Below, in pieces: positions 47,706 to 57,674 of a stretch of DNA of 64,000 nucleotides; the first letter of the stretch is position 1; every line of letters begins with the position of its first letter. The position numbers were made by a program, and so were the translations under genes. Source of the DNA: Haemophilus parainfluenzae (GTDB taxonomy: Bacteria; Pseudomonadota; Gammaproteobacteria; Enterobacterales; Pasteurellaceae); the NCBI RefSeq assembly GCF_900638025.1, contig NZ_LR134481.1, positions 1,922,001 through 1,986,000 on the forward strand. Direction: 5' to 3'. Under the pieces are notes generated by a model. That model did not search any database. It was not told the DNA's origin and was given only the letters and a program-made list of their open reading frames with translations.

Positions 47706-49004
47706 TTATTCTCCTAACACATTTAAAATTTCTTTTACAATTTCATCAATAACTGTAACCGTAACAGAATTCCCTAGCTGTTTAAATGCTTGTGCATTTG
47801 ATACATTAAATTGAAATTCATCAGGAAACCCCTGTAATCTCGCTGCTTCTTTAATAGATAATTTACGCTTAATATCCCATAATTTAGGAACACGATTCGC
47901 AATAATTGTTGGTGCATAAGTATCTAAACAAGCATAAAAAGCTTCTTGAATTTGTGTTTTAGCAAAATCACCTACATGAAATCTTAATGAACCATCAGCT
48001 TTTAAAAAAGAAAATACACCATATTTTCCTTTTTTAGTATTTGGTGCATACATAGAATTATCATGTTGAACTCGTTCAGTTAAATGATAATTTTCAAAAT
48101 GATATGCAATTCTATCTAATTCAAATTTAGGTAATGTTAAAGCTGGATCTTCTAAATCAAGATCTACAATATCTCTTAATGTTGTTTTAGGTGCATTACC
48201 AATAGGAAATCTGAATTTTCCATTATCAATATCACTGCGAATAGCTACACAATACCAGCGCTCTCTAAATTGTGGCACACCAAAATGATAGCTATTCAAA
48301 ATAGTCCAGTAAGTATTATACCCAGCTTCATTTAATGCACTCAATGCGATATGCATTGTGTTTCCTTTATCATGAGATTTAAAACCTTTTACATTTTCTA
48401 ATAATGCTACCTTAGGCTTTTTAGCTTCTAAAATTCTTAAAACATCAAAAAATAATGTTCCACGAGTTTTATCTTCAAATCCTTGCGTTTTTCCTGCATA
48501 ACTAAATGGCTGGCAAGGAAACCCAGCTAATAAAACATCATGTTCTGGAATATCGTTTTCACTAATTTTTGTAATATCGCCAAAAGGCGTTTCGGCATGA
48601 TTTAAACAATATGTTTTTTGAGCAAAACTATCAAACTCTGATGAAAATACACATACACCATTATTTACTTGAGCACCTAATCTAATCCCTCCAATACCTG
48701 CAAAAAGGTCAATAAATCTAAATCTAGCCTTTTGAGTTGGCTTTAATTTTAAATCAGAATAAATAAGTTCAAAAAAATCACTCTCTTTCTCATATAACTT
48801 ATTAGACTTTAGGATATTTATTACTTCTTTTTTCAATTCTTTAGCGTTTTTAATCTCTCTTTTAGCGAATAAATCACTATCTGTCGCAAGAGCATGTAGC
48901 CATTGTTCAATAACAGAATTTGGCATAGTTCCTTCAGGGCTATGCTGTATAGCTAAGGGGTGTAATAATTCTACTATTTTGGAATATTTATTATCTGATT
49001 TCAT
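47706..49004 (-). CDS. C5-cytosine DNA methyltransferase
   Basis: A 432-residue m5C methyltransferase. An unusual N-terminal extension of about 95 residues precedes the catalytic core: motif I FIDLFAGIGGIRLG (98-110), motif IV GFPCQPFS with nucleophile Cys164, motif VI ENVKG (Glu203), motif VIII QFRERWY (245-251), a target-recognition region at about 270-360, and motifs IX-X (RLQGFPDEF, LGNSVTV). It heads the restriction operon, transcribed in the same direction as valS and 59 bp after it. Its DNA is very AT-rich compared with valS. Confidence 0.92.
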   Translation of the reverse strand: MKSDNKYSKIVELLHPLAIQHSPEGTMPNSVIEQWLHALATDSDLFAKREIKNAKELKKEVINILKSNKLYEKESDFFELIYSDLKLKPTQKARFRFIDLFAGIGGIRLGAQVNNGVCVFSSEFDSFAQKTYCLNHAETPFGDITKISENDIPEHDVLLAGFPCQPFSYAGKTQGFEDKTRGTLFFDVLRILEAKKPKVALLENVKGFKSHDKGNTMHIALSALNEAGYNTYWTILNSYHFGVPQFRERWYCVAIRSDIDNGKFRFPIGNAPKTTLRDIVDLDLEDPALTLPKFELDRIAYHFENYHLTERVQHDNSMYAPNTKKGKYGVFSFLKADGSLRFHVGDFAKTQIQEAFYACLDTYAPTIIANRVPKLWDIKRKLSIKEAARLQGFPDEFQFNVSNAQAFKQLGNSVTVTVIDEIVKEILNVLGE

Positions 49005-49024
49005 AATTTACATTTTATATAATC

Positions 49025-49047
49025 AGGGGCGTATTCAATACGCCCCT
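49025..49047. repeat. GGGCG-type hairpin between valS and the methyltransferase
   Basis: AGGGGCGTATT-C-AATACGCCCCT is nearly a perfect palindrome. It has no T-run directly after it on the minus strand, so its role as a valS terminator is unclear. Similar hairpins occur elsewhere in the window. Confidence 0.55.
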
Positions 49048-49063
49048 ACATTTTATTACCGCC

Positions 49064-51928
49064 TTATAAGGATTCAATCGCTTTATACTGCTCTTGGATT
49101 TTTTCTAATCCAGATTGGTATTCCGCTTGTTTTTCGCGTTCTTTTGCAATCACCGCTTCTGGTGCTTTAGCCACGAAAGCTTCGTTGCTGAGTTTATTTT
49201 CGATGCGTTTAACTTCGTTTTGATATTTTTCAATCTCTTTGGTTAAACGGGCAAGCTCTGCTTCTTTATTGATAAAGCCAGCCATTGGCACGAGTAATTC
49301 CGCATTGCCGACGAGTTTTGCTACCGCAAGTGGTGCTGTTTCGTTTGCGGCTAACACTTGAACGTTATCTAATTTCGCCATGGCTTTTAAAAGAGCGGTC
49401 TGTTTTTCAAGAATTTTTGCGTTTTCTGCGCTTAAATTACGGAATAACAGATCTAAGCCTTTACTTGGTGCGATGTTGCTTTCTGCACGAATATTACGCA
49501 CCGCAACGATCACTTCTTTTAACCATTCAATTTCAGCTTCTGCTTCTGGATCAAAACCGTTTTCTTCCACTTGTGGGAAAGGTTGTAACATAATGCTGTC
49601 TGCCGTAATGTCCACAAACCCTTTCACTTTTTGCCAAATTTCTTCGGTAATAAATGGAATAAGTGGATGTGCTAAACGTAATAATTTTTCTAACACATGA
49701 ACCAAGGTTTGGCTTGCCGCACGGATTTGTGCTGCATTGCCGTTTGCAAATACTGGTTTAGTCAATTCTAAATACCAGTCACAGAATTGGTTCCAAGTGA
49801 ATTCATAAATTGCATTTGCACAAAGATCGAAACGATATTGGCTTAATGAATTACGGAAAGTTTCCACTGTGCGATTGAATTCCGATTGAATCCAACGATC
49901 GGCTAATGAGAACTCGATCTCACCTTCGCTTAAGTCTAATTTTTCATTCGTTAATACGAAACGGCTTGCATTCCACAATTTATTACAGAAGTTACGGTAG
50001 CCTTCTAAACGTTTCATATCCCAGTTGATATCACGACCGTTTGAAGCCAATGCCGCTAATGTGAAACGTAATGCGTCTGTACCGTGAGCGGCAATGCCCT
50101 CTGCGAATTCTTTGCGAGTCGCTTTAGCAATTTTCTCTGCCAATTGCGGTTGCATCATGTTGCCGGTACGTTTTTCAAGTAAATCTTCAAGGCTGATACC
50201 GTCAATCATATCGATTGGGTCAAGTACGTTACCTTTCGATTTCGACATTTTTTGGCCTTGCTCATCACGAATTAAGCCTGTTACATACACCGTTTTGAAT
50301 GGTACTTGTGGTTTGCCATTTTCATCTTTCACAAAGTGCATCGTAAACATAATCATACGAGCAACCCAGAAGAAGATGATGTCAAAACCGGTGATTAACA
50401 CATCCGTTGGGTGGAACATTTTGAGCTCTTTGGTTTGCTCTGGCCAACCTAAAGTTGAGAACGTCCATAAGCCTGATGAGAACCACGTATCTAACACATC
50501 TTCATCTTGTTTAAGTTCAACCGCAGAATCTAAGTTGTATTTTGACCGCACTTCTGCTTCGTTACGCGCAACATAAACGTTACCTTCCGCGTCATACCAC
50601 GCAGGAATACGGTGTCCCCACCAAAGTTGGCGAGAAATACACCAATCTTGAATATCACGCATCCAAGAGAAGTAAAGGTTTTCATATTGTTTCGGCACGA
50701 ATTGGATTTCACCATCTTCTACCGCTTTAATCGCCACATCAGCAAGCGGCTTCACGCTCACATACCATTGGTCGGTTAACATCGGCTCGATTGGCACACC
50801 ACCACGGTCGCCATAAGGCACTTTCAAATCGTGTGGTTTAATTTCATCTAATAAACCCAGCGCTTCAAAATCTGCTACGATTTTCTTACGCGCTGCAAAA
50901 CGCTCTAAGCCACGGTAATCCGCAGGAATCGTCGCTTCATAGCCAGCAAGTGGTTTGCCGTCAGTACCGATAATTTCCGCTTCATCACGAATATCCGCAT
51001 TTAAAGTTAACACGTTAACCATCGGCAAGCTGTGACGTTTACCGACTTCATAGTCGTTGAAGTCATGCGCAGAGGTGATTTTCACCACACCTGTACCGAA
51101 TTCACGATCAACGTATTCATCGGCAATAATCGGAATTTCACGATTTGCCAACGGAAGAACCACGGTTTTACCGATTAAAGATTGGTAACGTTCATCTTCA
51201 GGATGCACCGCAACCGCTGTATCGCCCAACATGGTTTCTGGACGCGTGGTTGCCACCACTAAATAATCCTTACCATCTGCCGTTTTTGCACCGTTAGCTA
51301 ACGGGTAACGGAAATGCCAAAGAGAACCTTTACTCTCTTTGTTTTCCACCTCTAAATCAGAAATCGCGGTGTGAAGTTTTGGATCCCAGTTTACTAAGCG
51401 TTTGCCACGGTAAATTAAACCTTCTTCATGCAAGCGAACAAACACTTCTTTTACCGCGTTAGATAAACCGTCATCCATGGTAAAACGCTCACGTTCCCAG
51501 TCGATTGAGTTACCTAAACGGCGCATTTGTTGGCTGATTGTGCCACCAGAATAGGCTTTCCAATCCCAAATTTTATTGATGAAAGCTTCGCGACCATAAT
51601 CATGACGAGTTTTGCCTTCTTCTGCGGCAATTTTACGCTCTACCACCATTTGGGTCGCAATACCCGCGTGGTCTGTCCCCGCTTGCCATAAGGTATTATG
51701 ACCTTCCATACGGTTAAAACGGATTAAAGTATCCATTAAGGTTTGTTGGAAAGCATGCCCCATGTGTAGGGAACCCGTTACATTTGGTGGCGGAATTGCA
51801 ATGCAATAGCTTGGCGCGTTTTCATTTTCAGACGGTTTAAAATAACCGCGTTCTTCCCAATGTTGATAAAGGGCTTGTTCTACCGCAGACGGATTAAAAC
51901 GGTCTGCCATTTCGAATTTTTGTGTCAT
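49064..51928 (-). CDS. valS: Valyl-tRNA synthetase
   Basis: Charges tRNA-Val. It has 954 residues, class I, with the HIGH-type motif [14 protein letters not shown] (about 47-60), KMSKSKGN for the second ATP site, a large CP1 editing domain with the [17 protein letters not shown] core, and the C-terminal coiled-coil arm ([20 protein letters not shown]) typical of ValS. It lies downstream of holC as in other gamma-proteobacteria, but with three small genes between. Confidence 0.97.
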   Translation of the reverse strand: MTQKFEMADRFNPSAVEQALYQHWEERGYFKPSENENAPSYCIAIPPPNVTGSLHMGHAFQQTLMDTLIRFNRMEGHNTLWQAGTDHAGIATQMVVERKIAAEEGKTRHDYGREAFINKIWDWKAYSGGTISQQMRRLGNSIDWERERFTMDDGLSNAVKEVFVRLHEEGLIYRGKRLVNWDPKLHTAISDLEVENKESKGSLWHFRYPLANGAKTADGKDYLVVATTRPETMLGDTAVAVHPEDERYQSLIGKTVVLPLANREIPIIADEYVDREFGTGVVKITSAHDFNDYEVGKRHSLPMVNVLTLNADIRDEAEIIGTDGKPLAGYEATIPADYRGLERFAARKKIVADFEALGLLDEIKPHDLKVPYGDRGGVPIEPMLTDQWYVSVKPLADVAIKAVEDGEIQFVPKQYENLYFSWMRDIQDWCISRQLWWGHRIPAWYDAEGNVYVARNEAEVRSKYNLDSAVELKQDEDVLDTWFSSGLWTFSTLGWPEQTKELKMFHPTDVLITGFDIIFFWVARMIMFTMHFVKDENGKPQVPFKTVYVTGLIRDEQGQKMSKSKGNVLDPIDMIDGISLEDLLEKRTGNMMQPQLAEKIAKATRKEFAEGIAAHGTDALRFTLAALASNGRDINWDMKRLEGYRNFCNKLWNASRFVLTNEKLDLSEGEIEFSLADRWIQSEFNRTVETFRNSLSQYRFDLCANAIYEFTWNQFCDWYLELTKPVFANGNAAQIRAASQTLVHVLEKLLRLAHPLIPFITEEIWQKVKGFVDITADSIMLQPFPQVEENGFDPEAEAEIEWLKEVIVAVRNIRAESNIAPSKGLDLLFRNLSAENAKILEKQTALLKAMAKLDNVQVLAANETAPLAVAKLVGNAELLVPMAGFINKEAELARLTKEIEKYQNEVKRIENKLSNEAFVAKAPEAVIAKEREKQAEYQSGLEKIQEQYKAIESL

Positions 51929-51984
51929 TGTTGCTCTCTTTAATGTAAGGGGAAATTAACACTATATTTACCTTAAATATAATA

Positions 51985-52458
51985 TTAACTATGTTCTTTA
52001 GTTGTTAGCTTGTAGATGGCCAACGCAGGAATACAAAGATAGTAGATATTCAATAATATTTTCAAGTGCACTGATATGCTATTTAACGAGACTAGAGACA
52101 TAAATATTGCAATCTGAAATGCCCCTAAAGAAAAAGAAATAGCTTTCTCATTATCAGATAAACCATGAAAAATAGACAATAAATACACAATAAACATAGA
52201 TGCCAAAAGGGAAAGTGTAATATAACAATATTCTATACTTCCTAGTGTCCCTATATTATTTTTAGAAGTATCCAATCGTGATACAGGTTCAATAAAAGTA
52301 AGCATTTGTATCAATATAGATAAAAATATTACAACAAATGCAGGCCAAACAGCCCTATAGTTTCTCTTTTCAAAAAATATGAAAACACCCAAAATCCCAA
52401 CAAAACTCAAAAGAGATATCATGGTTAACATAAGATTAGGGTAAAACATATTATCCAT
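51985..52458 (-). CDS. Hypothetical membrane protein, about five helices
   Basis: I do not recognise this 157-residue protein. It has about five hydrophobic segments (near 8-28, 36-54, 78-97, 107-124 and 131-148) separated by short loops, and a basic C-terminus (KLTTKEHS). Its DNA is more AT-rich than valS and its codon use resembles the restriction island rather than the housekeeping genes. It lies between valS and yqfB, both in the same direction. Confidence 0.6.
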   Translation of the reverse strand: MDNMFYPNLMLTMISLLSFVGILGVFIFFEKRNYRAVWPAFVVIFLSILIQMLTFIEPVSRLDTSKNNIGTLGSIEYCYITLSLLASMFIVYLLSIFHGLSDNEKAISFSLGAFQIAIFMSLVSLNSISVHLKILLNIYYLCIPALAIYKLTTKEHS

Positions 52459-52477
52459 CTTAATTTATAATCTTTTA

Positions 52478-52786
52478 TTACTCTACTAACTGAAATTCAA
52501 TTACCCAAAACTCACTTTGATTTGGATAAATCGTTTTAATCACATCTTTCAATTCCACCAAACTCATATTCTCCTGCTTCGCATGCTGCTCCGTCAGTTC
52601 ATCAAGAGTAATTGGCGATACACTTAATACTTCAATCGTGCAGAAATATTGGTTATCTTCAAAGCGACCAACACGTAGAATATCGCCTGCTTTAAAATGG
52701 CTTTCCGATTTATCTCGAATCGTGATGGTTTTACGCCCGGCGTGAATATCAGCTTCGAACCGCTGATAAAAGGTAATATCGTTCAT
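52478..52786 (-). CDS. yqfB: N4-acetylcytidine amidohydrolase YqfB (ASCH domain)
   Basis: A small 102-residue ASCH-domain enzyme that hydrolyses N4-acetylcytidine. It aligns with E. coli YqfB almost throughout ([29 protein letters not shown]). The reported catalytic residues are present as Lys19, Thr22 and Glu72. It lies between the unknown membrane protein and a lipoprotein gene. Confidence 0.92.
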   Translation of the reverse strand: MNDITFYQRFEADIHAGRKTITIRDKSESHFKAGDILRVGRFEDNQYFCTIEVLSVSPITLDELTEQHAKQENMSLVELKDVIKTIYPNQSEFWVIEFQLVE

Positions 52787-52820
52787 AAAGTGCAGTCACA
52801 AAAAATCTATTTTTTAATTT

Positions 52821-52845
52821 TGAGGGCGAATTGAGCACGCCCTCA
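52821..52845. repeat. GGGCG-type hairpin downstream of the lipoprotein gene
   Basis: TGAGGGCG-N9-CGCCCTCA, 18 nt past the lipoprotein stop codon. A T-run is present on neither strand directly after it. Confidence 0.5.
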
Positions 52846-52862
52846 TATTGGTAAGAATGAGA

Positions 52863-53444
52863 TTATGCCTTAATCCCTCTTAATTCATCTTTAATGCGTT
52901 GAATTTCTAAGAATAAACGACGTTCTTCTTGACGGCAGAAACTATCACCGCTTAAGTTTTTTGCGTCAGCAGAACAACGAACTTGTTTATATTGTTTTTC
53001 TAACACATTCAATACCGCTTTTTTCTGTTTATGCTTAGCACTTTCTTTCGATGCTTTTTCAGCAGGAATTACGCGTGGTTTCTGAGAGATTGTTGCTTGT
53101 TGAGCGATAACAGTCTCTTTTTTCTCAGATACTTTTTCTGCCACATCATCCACTTTCGCTTCTTTTTTAACTTCGGCTTTTACTGTGTCAGATTTTACAT
53201 CTGTTTGTTTAGTCTCAGCTTTAACTTCTGCGCTTTCTGTTTTCTCAGCGACTTTTTCGGCTGATTTAGTTTCAGCCACTAATTCTTTTGATTTTTCAAC
53301 CGCACTTTCTGCTTTTTCTGTTGGTGCAGGTACTCTTACTGCTTTCTCAACTTGAGTTGATGTGTTTTCTTTATTGTCACAAGCTGATAATAAGGTGCTT
53401 GCGCCAAGAATAAGGCTTAAAGCCACTTTAGCGTTTAAATTCAT
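52863..53444 (-). CDS. Lys/Glu-rich lipoprotein, function unknown
   Basis: A 193-residue predicted lipoprotein: signal with lipobox LLSAC (Cys22), then about 110 residues of low-complexity Lys/Glu/Ala/Val repeats (EKAESAVEKSKELVAETKSAEK and similar) that should be extended or coiled-coil, then a more ordered C-terminal part with two Cys (RCSADAKNL, SFCRQEERR). Such a charged stalk could span the periplasm. It lies between holC and yqfB. I know no function. Confidence 0.7.
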   Translation of the reverse strand: MNLNAKVALSLILGASTLLSACDNKENTSTQVEKAVRVPAPTEKAESAVEKSKELVAETKSAEKVAEKTESAEVKAETKQTDVKSDTVKAEVKKEAKVDDVAEKVSEKKETVIAQQATISQKPRVIPAEKASKESAKHKQKKAVLNVLEKQYKQVRCSADAKNLSGDSFCRQEERRLFLEIQRIKDELRGIKA

Positions 53445-53475
53445 GTTAATTTCCTAGGTTTTAAAGTTAAAAATA

Positions 53476-53907
53476 TTAAGTGTTTTCAGTAGAAAGCGTC
53501 CAACCTTGCGAGCGAAGGATTTTATAACGTTCACGCGCTTGGGCTTTTTGCGTTTCTTCTACCGGTACAAAATCAATTAATTGTGTAAAGCTGTGGCTAA
53601 AATCCGGCACTTCCATTTGTAAATTGATCAGCAAATCTCGACGTTGGGCATTGCGTTTACCTTTCCAACTAATCTCAATTGGCGGAGAATATTGTGTTGC
53701 TTCGCCTGAAAGATTATGAGGAACAAACTCATTCGGATCCCGTTGCCATAATGCTTCATCAATTAAAAATGCTTGCTCTTCTGTTTCGCACGCGATTAAC
53801 ACCCGTTTGCCTAAACGCCACGCTTGAGCGGCAAGATCACAGGCAAGTTGCTCAACTGTTATCTTCTTTTCTGGATTTAAGAGATAAAATTGTGCGTTTT
53901 TTGCCAT
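53476..53907 (-). CDS. holC: DNA polymerase III chi subunit
   Basis: The chi subunit of the clamp-loader complex, which contacts single-strand binding protein. It has 143 residues and fits the HolC pattern: QFYLLNPEKK start, ACDLAAQAWRLGKRVLIACE, LWQRDPNEFVPHNL, and IDFVPVEETQKAQARERYK near the end. It heads the leftward group holC-lipoprotein-yqfB-membrane protein-valS. Confidence 0.92.
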   Translation of the reverse strand: MAKNAQFYLLNPEKKITVEQLACDLAAQAWRLGKRVLIACETEEQAFLIDEALWQRDPNEFVPHNLSGEATQYSPPIEISWKGKRNAQRRDLLINLQMEVPDFSHSFTQLIDFVPVEETQKAQARERYKILRSQGWTLSTENT

Positions 53908-54033
53908 GATTGCGACTTCTCCATTTATCGTTTTGTAAACTGGCGGATTTTACCAAAAAAGCAGTAAAAAATAAATCATCTACAAGATGATTAAAGTAAA
54001 TAGAAAAAACACGGAAATTTTTTACCGCACTTT

Positions 54034-54049
54034 TATGATCTACATCACA
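54034..54049 (+). promoter_or_regulatory. CRP (possibly FNR) site upstream of fumC
   Basis: TATGA-TCTACA-TCACA fits TGTGA-N6-TCACA with one mismatch in the 10 conserved bases, about 95 bp before fumC. The inner TGATCTACATCA also fits an FNR core. Confidence 0.6.
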
Positions 54050-54144
54050 AAAGTAACTTTTAACCTTTATGTTACATTCCATTCATAACTCGTAGGTGTT
54101 AGAATTTTCAAGATTTATTTTTATTTCGATGATAGGAGTATCAC

Positions 54145-55539
54145 ATGGCATTTCGTATTGAAAAAGACACTATGGGCGAAGTTCAAGTTCCTGCAGATAA
54201 ATACTGGGCAGCACAAACCGAACGTTCTCGCAACAACTTCAAAATTGGTCCGGCAGCTTCTATGCCGCATGAAATTATTGAAGCGTTCGGTTATTTGAAA
54301 AAAGCCGCTGCTTTCGCAAACTGTGATTTAGGTGTATTAGCTGCAGAAAAACGTGATTTGATCGCAACCGCCTGTGATGAAATCCTTACAGGGAAATTGG
54401 ATGATCAATTCCCATTGGTCATTTGGCAAACCGGTTCAGGTACACAATCAAACATGAACGTGAACGAAGTGGTGGCAAACCGTGCTCACGTTTTACATGG
54501 TGGTAAATTAGGCGAAAAATCTTTCGTTCACCCAAATGATGATGTAAACAAATCACAATCTTCAAACGATACCTTCCCAACTGCAATGCATATTGCGGCA
54601 TACAAAAAAGTGGTTGAACACACGATTCCTTGCGTAGAACGTTTACAAAAAACGTTCGCTAAAAAATCTGCAGAATTTAAAGATGTGGTAAAAATTGGTC
54701 GTACTCACTTAATGGATGCAACCCCATTAACATTAGGTCAAGAATTCTCTGCTTATGCAGCACAATTAGATTTCGGTTTACGCGCACTAAGAAACACTCT
54801 TCCACACTTAAGCCAATTAGCACTTGGTGGTACTGCAGTGGGTACAGGTTTAAATACACCAAAAGGCTATGATGTGAAAGTAGCGGATTACATCGCGCAA
54901 TTCACTGGCTTACCATTCGTGACTGCGGAAAACAAATTTGAAGCACTAGCAGCACACGATGCAATCGTTGAAACTCACGGTGCAATTAGACAATTAGCGA
55001 TGAGCTTATTCAAAATTGCAAACGACATTCGTTTATTAGCATCAGGCCCGCGTTCTGGTATCGGTGAAATCTTAATTCCTGAAAATGAACCAGGTTCTTC
55101 AATCATGCCGGGTAAAGTGAACCCTACACAATGTGAAGCATTAACCATGGTGTGTGCACAGGTATTCGGTAACGATACCACTATCGCATTCGTTGGCTCA
55201 CAAGGTCACTTCCAATTAAACGTATTTAACCCTGTAATGGTGGCGAACTTCTTACAATCTGCACAATTATTGGGTGATGCTTGCGTATCATTTGATGAAC
55301 ACTGCGCAACCGGTATTCAACCAAACTATCCACGCATTAAACAACAATTGGAAAATTCATTGATGTTAGTAACCGCACTTAATACACACATTGGTTACGA
55401 AAATGCCGCGAAAATTGCGAAAACTGCACACAAAAATGGTACAACTCTACGTGAAGAAGCGATTAACTTAGGCTTAGTTTCAGCCGAAGATTTCGATAAA
55501 TGGGTTCGTCCAGAAGATATGGTGGGTAGCTTAAAATAA
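54145..55539 (+). CDS. fumC: Fumarate hydratase class II
   Basis: Iron-free fumarase that interconverts fumarate and malate. It has 464 residues with the superfamily signature [15 protein letters not shown], the [14 protein letters not shown] substrate loop and [16 protein letters not shown] lies 7 nt before ATG. It is a single gene with a CRP-like site upstream and a terminator downstream. Confidence 0.97.
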   Translation: MAFRIEKDTMGEVQVPADKYWAAQTERSRNNFKIGPAASMPHEIIEAFGYLKKAAAFANCDLGVLAAEKRDLIATACDEILTGKLDDQFPLVIWQTGSGTQSNMNVNEVVANRAHVLHGGKLGEKSFVHPNDDVNKSQSSNDTFPTAMHIAAYKKVVEHTIPCVERLQKTFAKKSAEFKDVVKIGRTHLMDATPLTLGQEFSAYAAQLDFGLRALRNTLPHLSQLALGGTAVGTGLNTPKGYDVKVADYIAQFTGLPFVTAENKFEALAAHDAIVETHGAIRQLAMSLFKIANDIRLLASGPRSGIGEILIPENEPGSSIMPGKVNPTQCEALTMVCAQVFGNDTTIAFVGSQGHFQLNVFNPVMVANFLQSAQLLGDACVSFDEHCATGIQPNYPRIKQQLENSLMLVTALNTHIGYENAAKIAKTAHKNGTTLREEAINLGLVSAEDFDKWVRPEDMVGSLK

Positions 55540-55561
55540 ACTCACCCCATAATTTGGTGTC

Positions 55562-55587
55562 AAAGGCAGGTCTATCCTGCCTTTTTA
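55562..55587 (+). terminator. Terminator of fumC
   Basis: A 9-bp stem AAAGGCAGG / CCTGCCTTT with a TCTAT loop and a T-run, about 20 nt past the fumC stop. Confidence 0.85.
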
Positions 55588-55639
55588 TTTGTGTTTTTTT
55601 AAAGAGCTTTTTTGTTATAATCACGGCAATATTTTTGAC

Positions 55640-56254
55640 ATGAAAAAAACTATGAAACTGAAATTTATTATTGCTGCCATTTCAGCCTTATTTTCCACCG
55701 CACTTTTTGCCCAATGGCAACCGGTTGGCAATGCTGAATACACATGGGGGCCATTCCATGTTTATACTGTCGGCTTATATTCTGAAACGGGTTCCTATGA
55801 AAAAAATGAACGTCCGTTAATGTTTTCGATTAAATATGAAAAACCAGTTGAAGGGAAAAATTTCGCCATTGCGTTAACCAAAGAAATGGAATCTCAAAAT
55901 TTAAGTAAAGATGACACCACAGCATGGCTCAAAAAAATGCAGGAAATCTTCCCTGATTTTTCACCAAACGACATCTTAAATTTTGTTGCCTTAGCAGATA
56001 AAGGCTATTTTGTGTTAAATGACACCGTGTTAGATCACGAATTCGATCAAAAATTTACACAAGCGTTTATTGATGTGTGGCTTTCAGATAAAAGTAGTTT
56101 TATCAAATTACAACCGCAATTATTAGGTAAAGAAAAACCGGCTCACGATAGCAAAGAATTTCAACATCAACCAGCAAGCGAGCCTTTTGATGAAGAAAAT
56201 ACGATGCCGGAATTGCCACCAAATTACGATTTTAAACAAGATGCAAAAGGATAA
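55640..56254 (+). CDS. Chalcone isomerase-like exported protein
   Basis: I start this at ATG 55640 (204 residues): a -10-like TATAAT at 55616-55621 means a start at 55589 would precede the transcript. ATG 55652 is also possible. A signal peptide ends at ALFA-Q. The following domain (WQPVGNAEYTWGPFHVYTVGLYSETGSY, later DTVLDHEFDQKFTQAFIDVWL) has the pattern of bacterial chalcone-isomerase-like proteins, which are mostly of unknown function. The tail is acidic and Pro-rich. The family assignment is moderate. Confidence 0.6.
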   Translation: MKKTMKLKFIIAAISALFSTALFAQWQPVGNAEYTWGPFHVYTVGLYSETGSYEKNERPLMFSIKYEKPVEGKNFAIALTKEMESQNLSKDDTTAWLKKMQEIFPDFSPNDILNFVALADKGYFVLNDTVLDHEFDQKFTQAFIDVWLSDKSSFIKLQPQLLGKEKPAHDSKEFQHQPASEPFDEENTMPELPPNYDFKQDAKG

Positions 56255-56258
56255 TAAC

Positions 56259-56288
56259 AAGGGCGAACATAATATAGTTCGCCCTTTT
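56259..56288. terminator. Bidirectional GGGCG-type terminator
   Basis: AAGGGCGAAC-N8-GTTCGCCCTT with T-runs, between the convergent chalcone-isomerase-like gene and rimK. Confidence 0.8.
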
Positions 56289-56291
56289 CTT

Positions 56292-57191
56292 TTATTGTTT
56301 CACTTGCTGTTCTAAAAACAAGATCATCTGCAAGGCAATATCAATGCCACTGGTCTTCTCAATCATTTCTAAACCAGGGCTAGTATTCACTTCAAGCACC
56401 AATAACCCTTTTTTTGAACGAATCAAATCAACACCGGCTACCGCAAGCCCTAAGGCTTTAGTTGCACGAATGGCGATGGATTTTTCCTCTTCAGTGAGTT
56501 TAACTTTTTCTGCAGTGCCACCACGATGAAAATTTGCACGAAACTCGCCATTTTGTCCAATACGCTGCATTGTGGCGACGACTTTATCACCGATCACAAA
56601 ACAGCGAATATCTGTCCCTTTTGCCTCTTCGACAAAATCTTGTAACAAGACAGGGACATTCGCATCTTTTAACGTTTCTAAAATACTGACCGCACTTTGT
56701 GGACGTTCAGCCAAGATCACGCCAATACCCTGTGATCCTTTTAAGGTTTTAATAATTATTGAGGCGGTTGTTTGCTTAATGGCTTGTTTCGGCTCAACTT
56801 CACAGCCCGATAAGACAGAATTTGGTACTGCAATGCCTTGTTCCAATAACATCTGCAAACTTCGCCATTTATCGCGTGCGGCTAAAAATGCTTGTTCTTT
56901 ATTAAGGCAATAGACGCCTTTTCCTTGGAAATGTCGCAATACCGCACAGCCTATTTGGGTGCTTGTCGTCCCAAAGCGTGGTAACACAGCATCATAATCA
57001 GGCAATAAATAAGGCTCACTTTCTGCATTTTGTTGATAATACAAAGAAAAGTGCGGTTGATTTTTGTCGAGTTTTAAAGTGCAACGATTAGGATCCAAAA
57101 TATCCATTTGATGCCCGCAACTTTCTGCTGCTTCTTTTAAACGCTGGCAGCTATAAAGGCGAGGCTCACGGCAAAGCATCAATAATTTCAT
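56292..57191 (-). CDS. rimK: RimK-family ATP-grasp ligase
   Basis: An ATP-grasp enzyme; E. coli RimK adds glutamate to the C-terminus of ribosomal protein S6. It has 299 residues with an N-terminal Rossmann-like part ([20 protein letters not shown]), an ATP-grasp core ([36 protein letters not shown]) and the metal-binding end [14 protein letters not shown]. It diverges from grxA. Substrate identity was not tested and could differ from S6. Confidence 0.9.
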   Translation of the reverse strand: MKLLMLCREPRLYSCQRLKEAAESCGHQMDILDPNRCTLKLDKNQPHFSLYYQQNAESEPYLLPDYDAVLPRFGTTSTQIGCAVLRHFQGKGVYCLNKEQAFLAARDKWRSLQMLLEQGIAVPNSVLSGCEVEPKQAIKQTTASIIIKTLKGSQGIGVILAERPQSAVSILETLKDANVPVLLQDFVEEAKGTDIRCFVIGDKVVATMQRIGQNGEFRANFHRGGTAEKVKLTEEEKSIAIRATKALGLAVAGVDLIRSKKGLLVLEVNTSPGLEMIEKTSGIDIALQMILFLEQQVKQ

Positions 57192-57321
57192 TCAGTTATA
57201 CCCTTAGGAAAAGAGAAGTTGATATATTACACCAATCACAATAATCCTGAAAAATGATTTCTGCTTTTGTGAAAATAGAGTAAAATTATTGGAGGTTTTG
57301 TTTAAATAAAAGGAAAATTTT

Positions 57322-57585
57322 ATGTTCGTAGTTATTTTTGGTCGTCCAGGCTGCCCTTATTGTGTACGTGCAAAAAACCTTGCTGAAAAATTAAAAGGTG
57401 AAGTAGCGGATTTCGATTATCGTTATGTCGATATTATCGCAGAAGGCATTTCTAAAGCAGATTTATCAAAATCTGTCGGTAAAGAAGTGGAAACTGTGCC
57501 ACAAATCTTTATTGATGAAAAACCAATCGGCGGTTGCACGGATTTCGAAGCATTAATGAAAGAACAATTTAACGTTGTGGCTTAA
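57322..57585 (+). CDS. grxA: Glutaredoxin 1
   Basis: An 87-residue dithiol glutaredoxin with active site CPYC (11-14), TVPQIFID and the GGCTDFE glutathione-contact loop. It reduces ribonucleotide reductase and protein disulfides with glutathione. It is a single gene upstream of the cit operon, separated from it by a strong terminator. Confidence 0.95.
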   Translation: MFVVIFGRPGCPYCVRAKNLAEKLKGEVADFDYRYVDIIAEGISKADLSKSVGKEVETVPQIFIDEKPIGGCTDFEALMKEQFNVVA

Positions 57586-57606
57586 TTTATTCTATTCATA
57601 TTAAAA

Positions 57607-57662
57607 TACGGCTTGTGTAAAAAACGTCTTTTGATGTTTTTTACACAAGCCGTACTTTTTCT
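57607..57662 (+). terminator. Long-stem terminator after grxA
   Basis: A perfect 19-bp stem (TACGGCTTGTGTAAAAAAC at 57607-57625 and its complement at 57636-57654) with a 10-nt loop, followed by CTTTTTCTTTTT. Confidence 0.85.
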
Positions 57663-57674
57663 TTTTATCTTATT

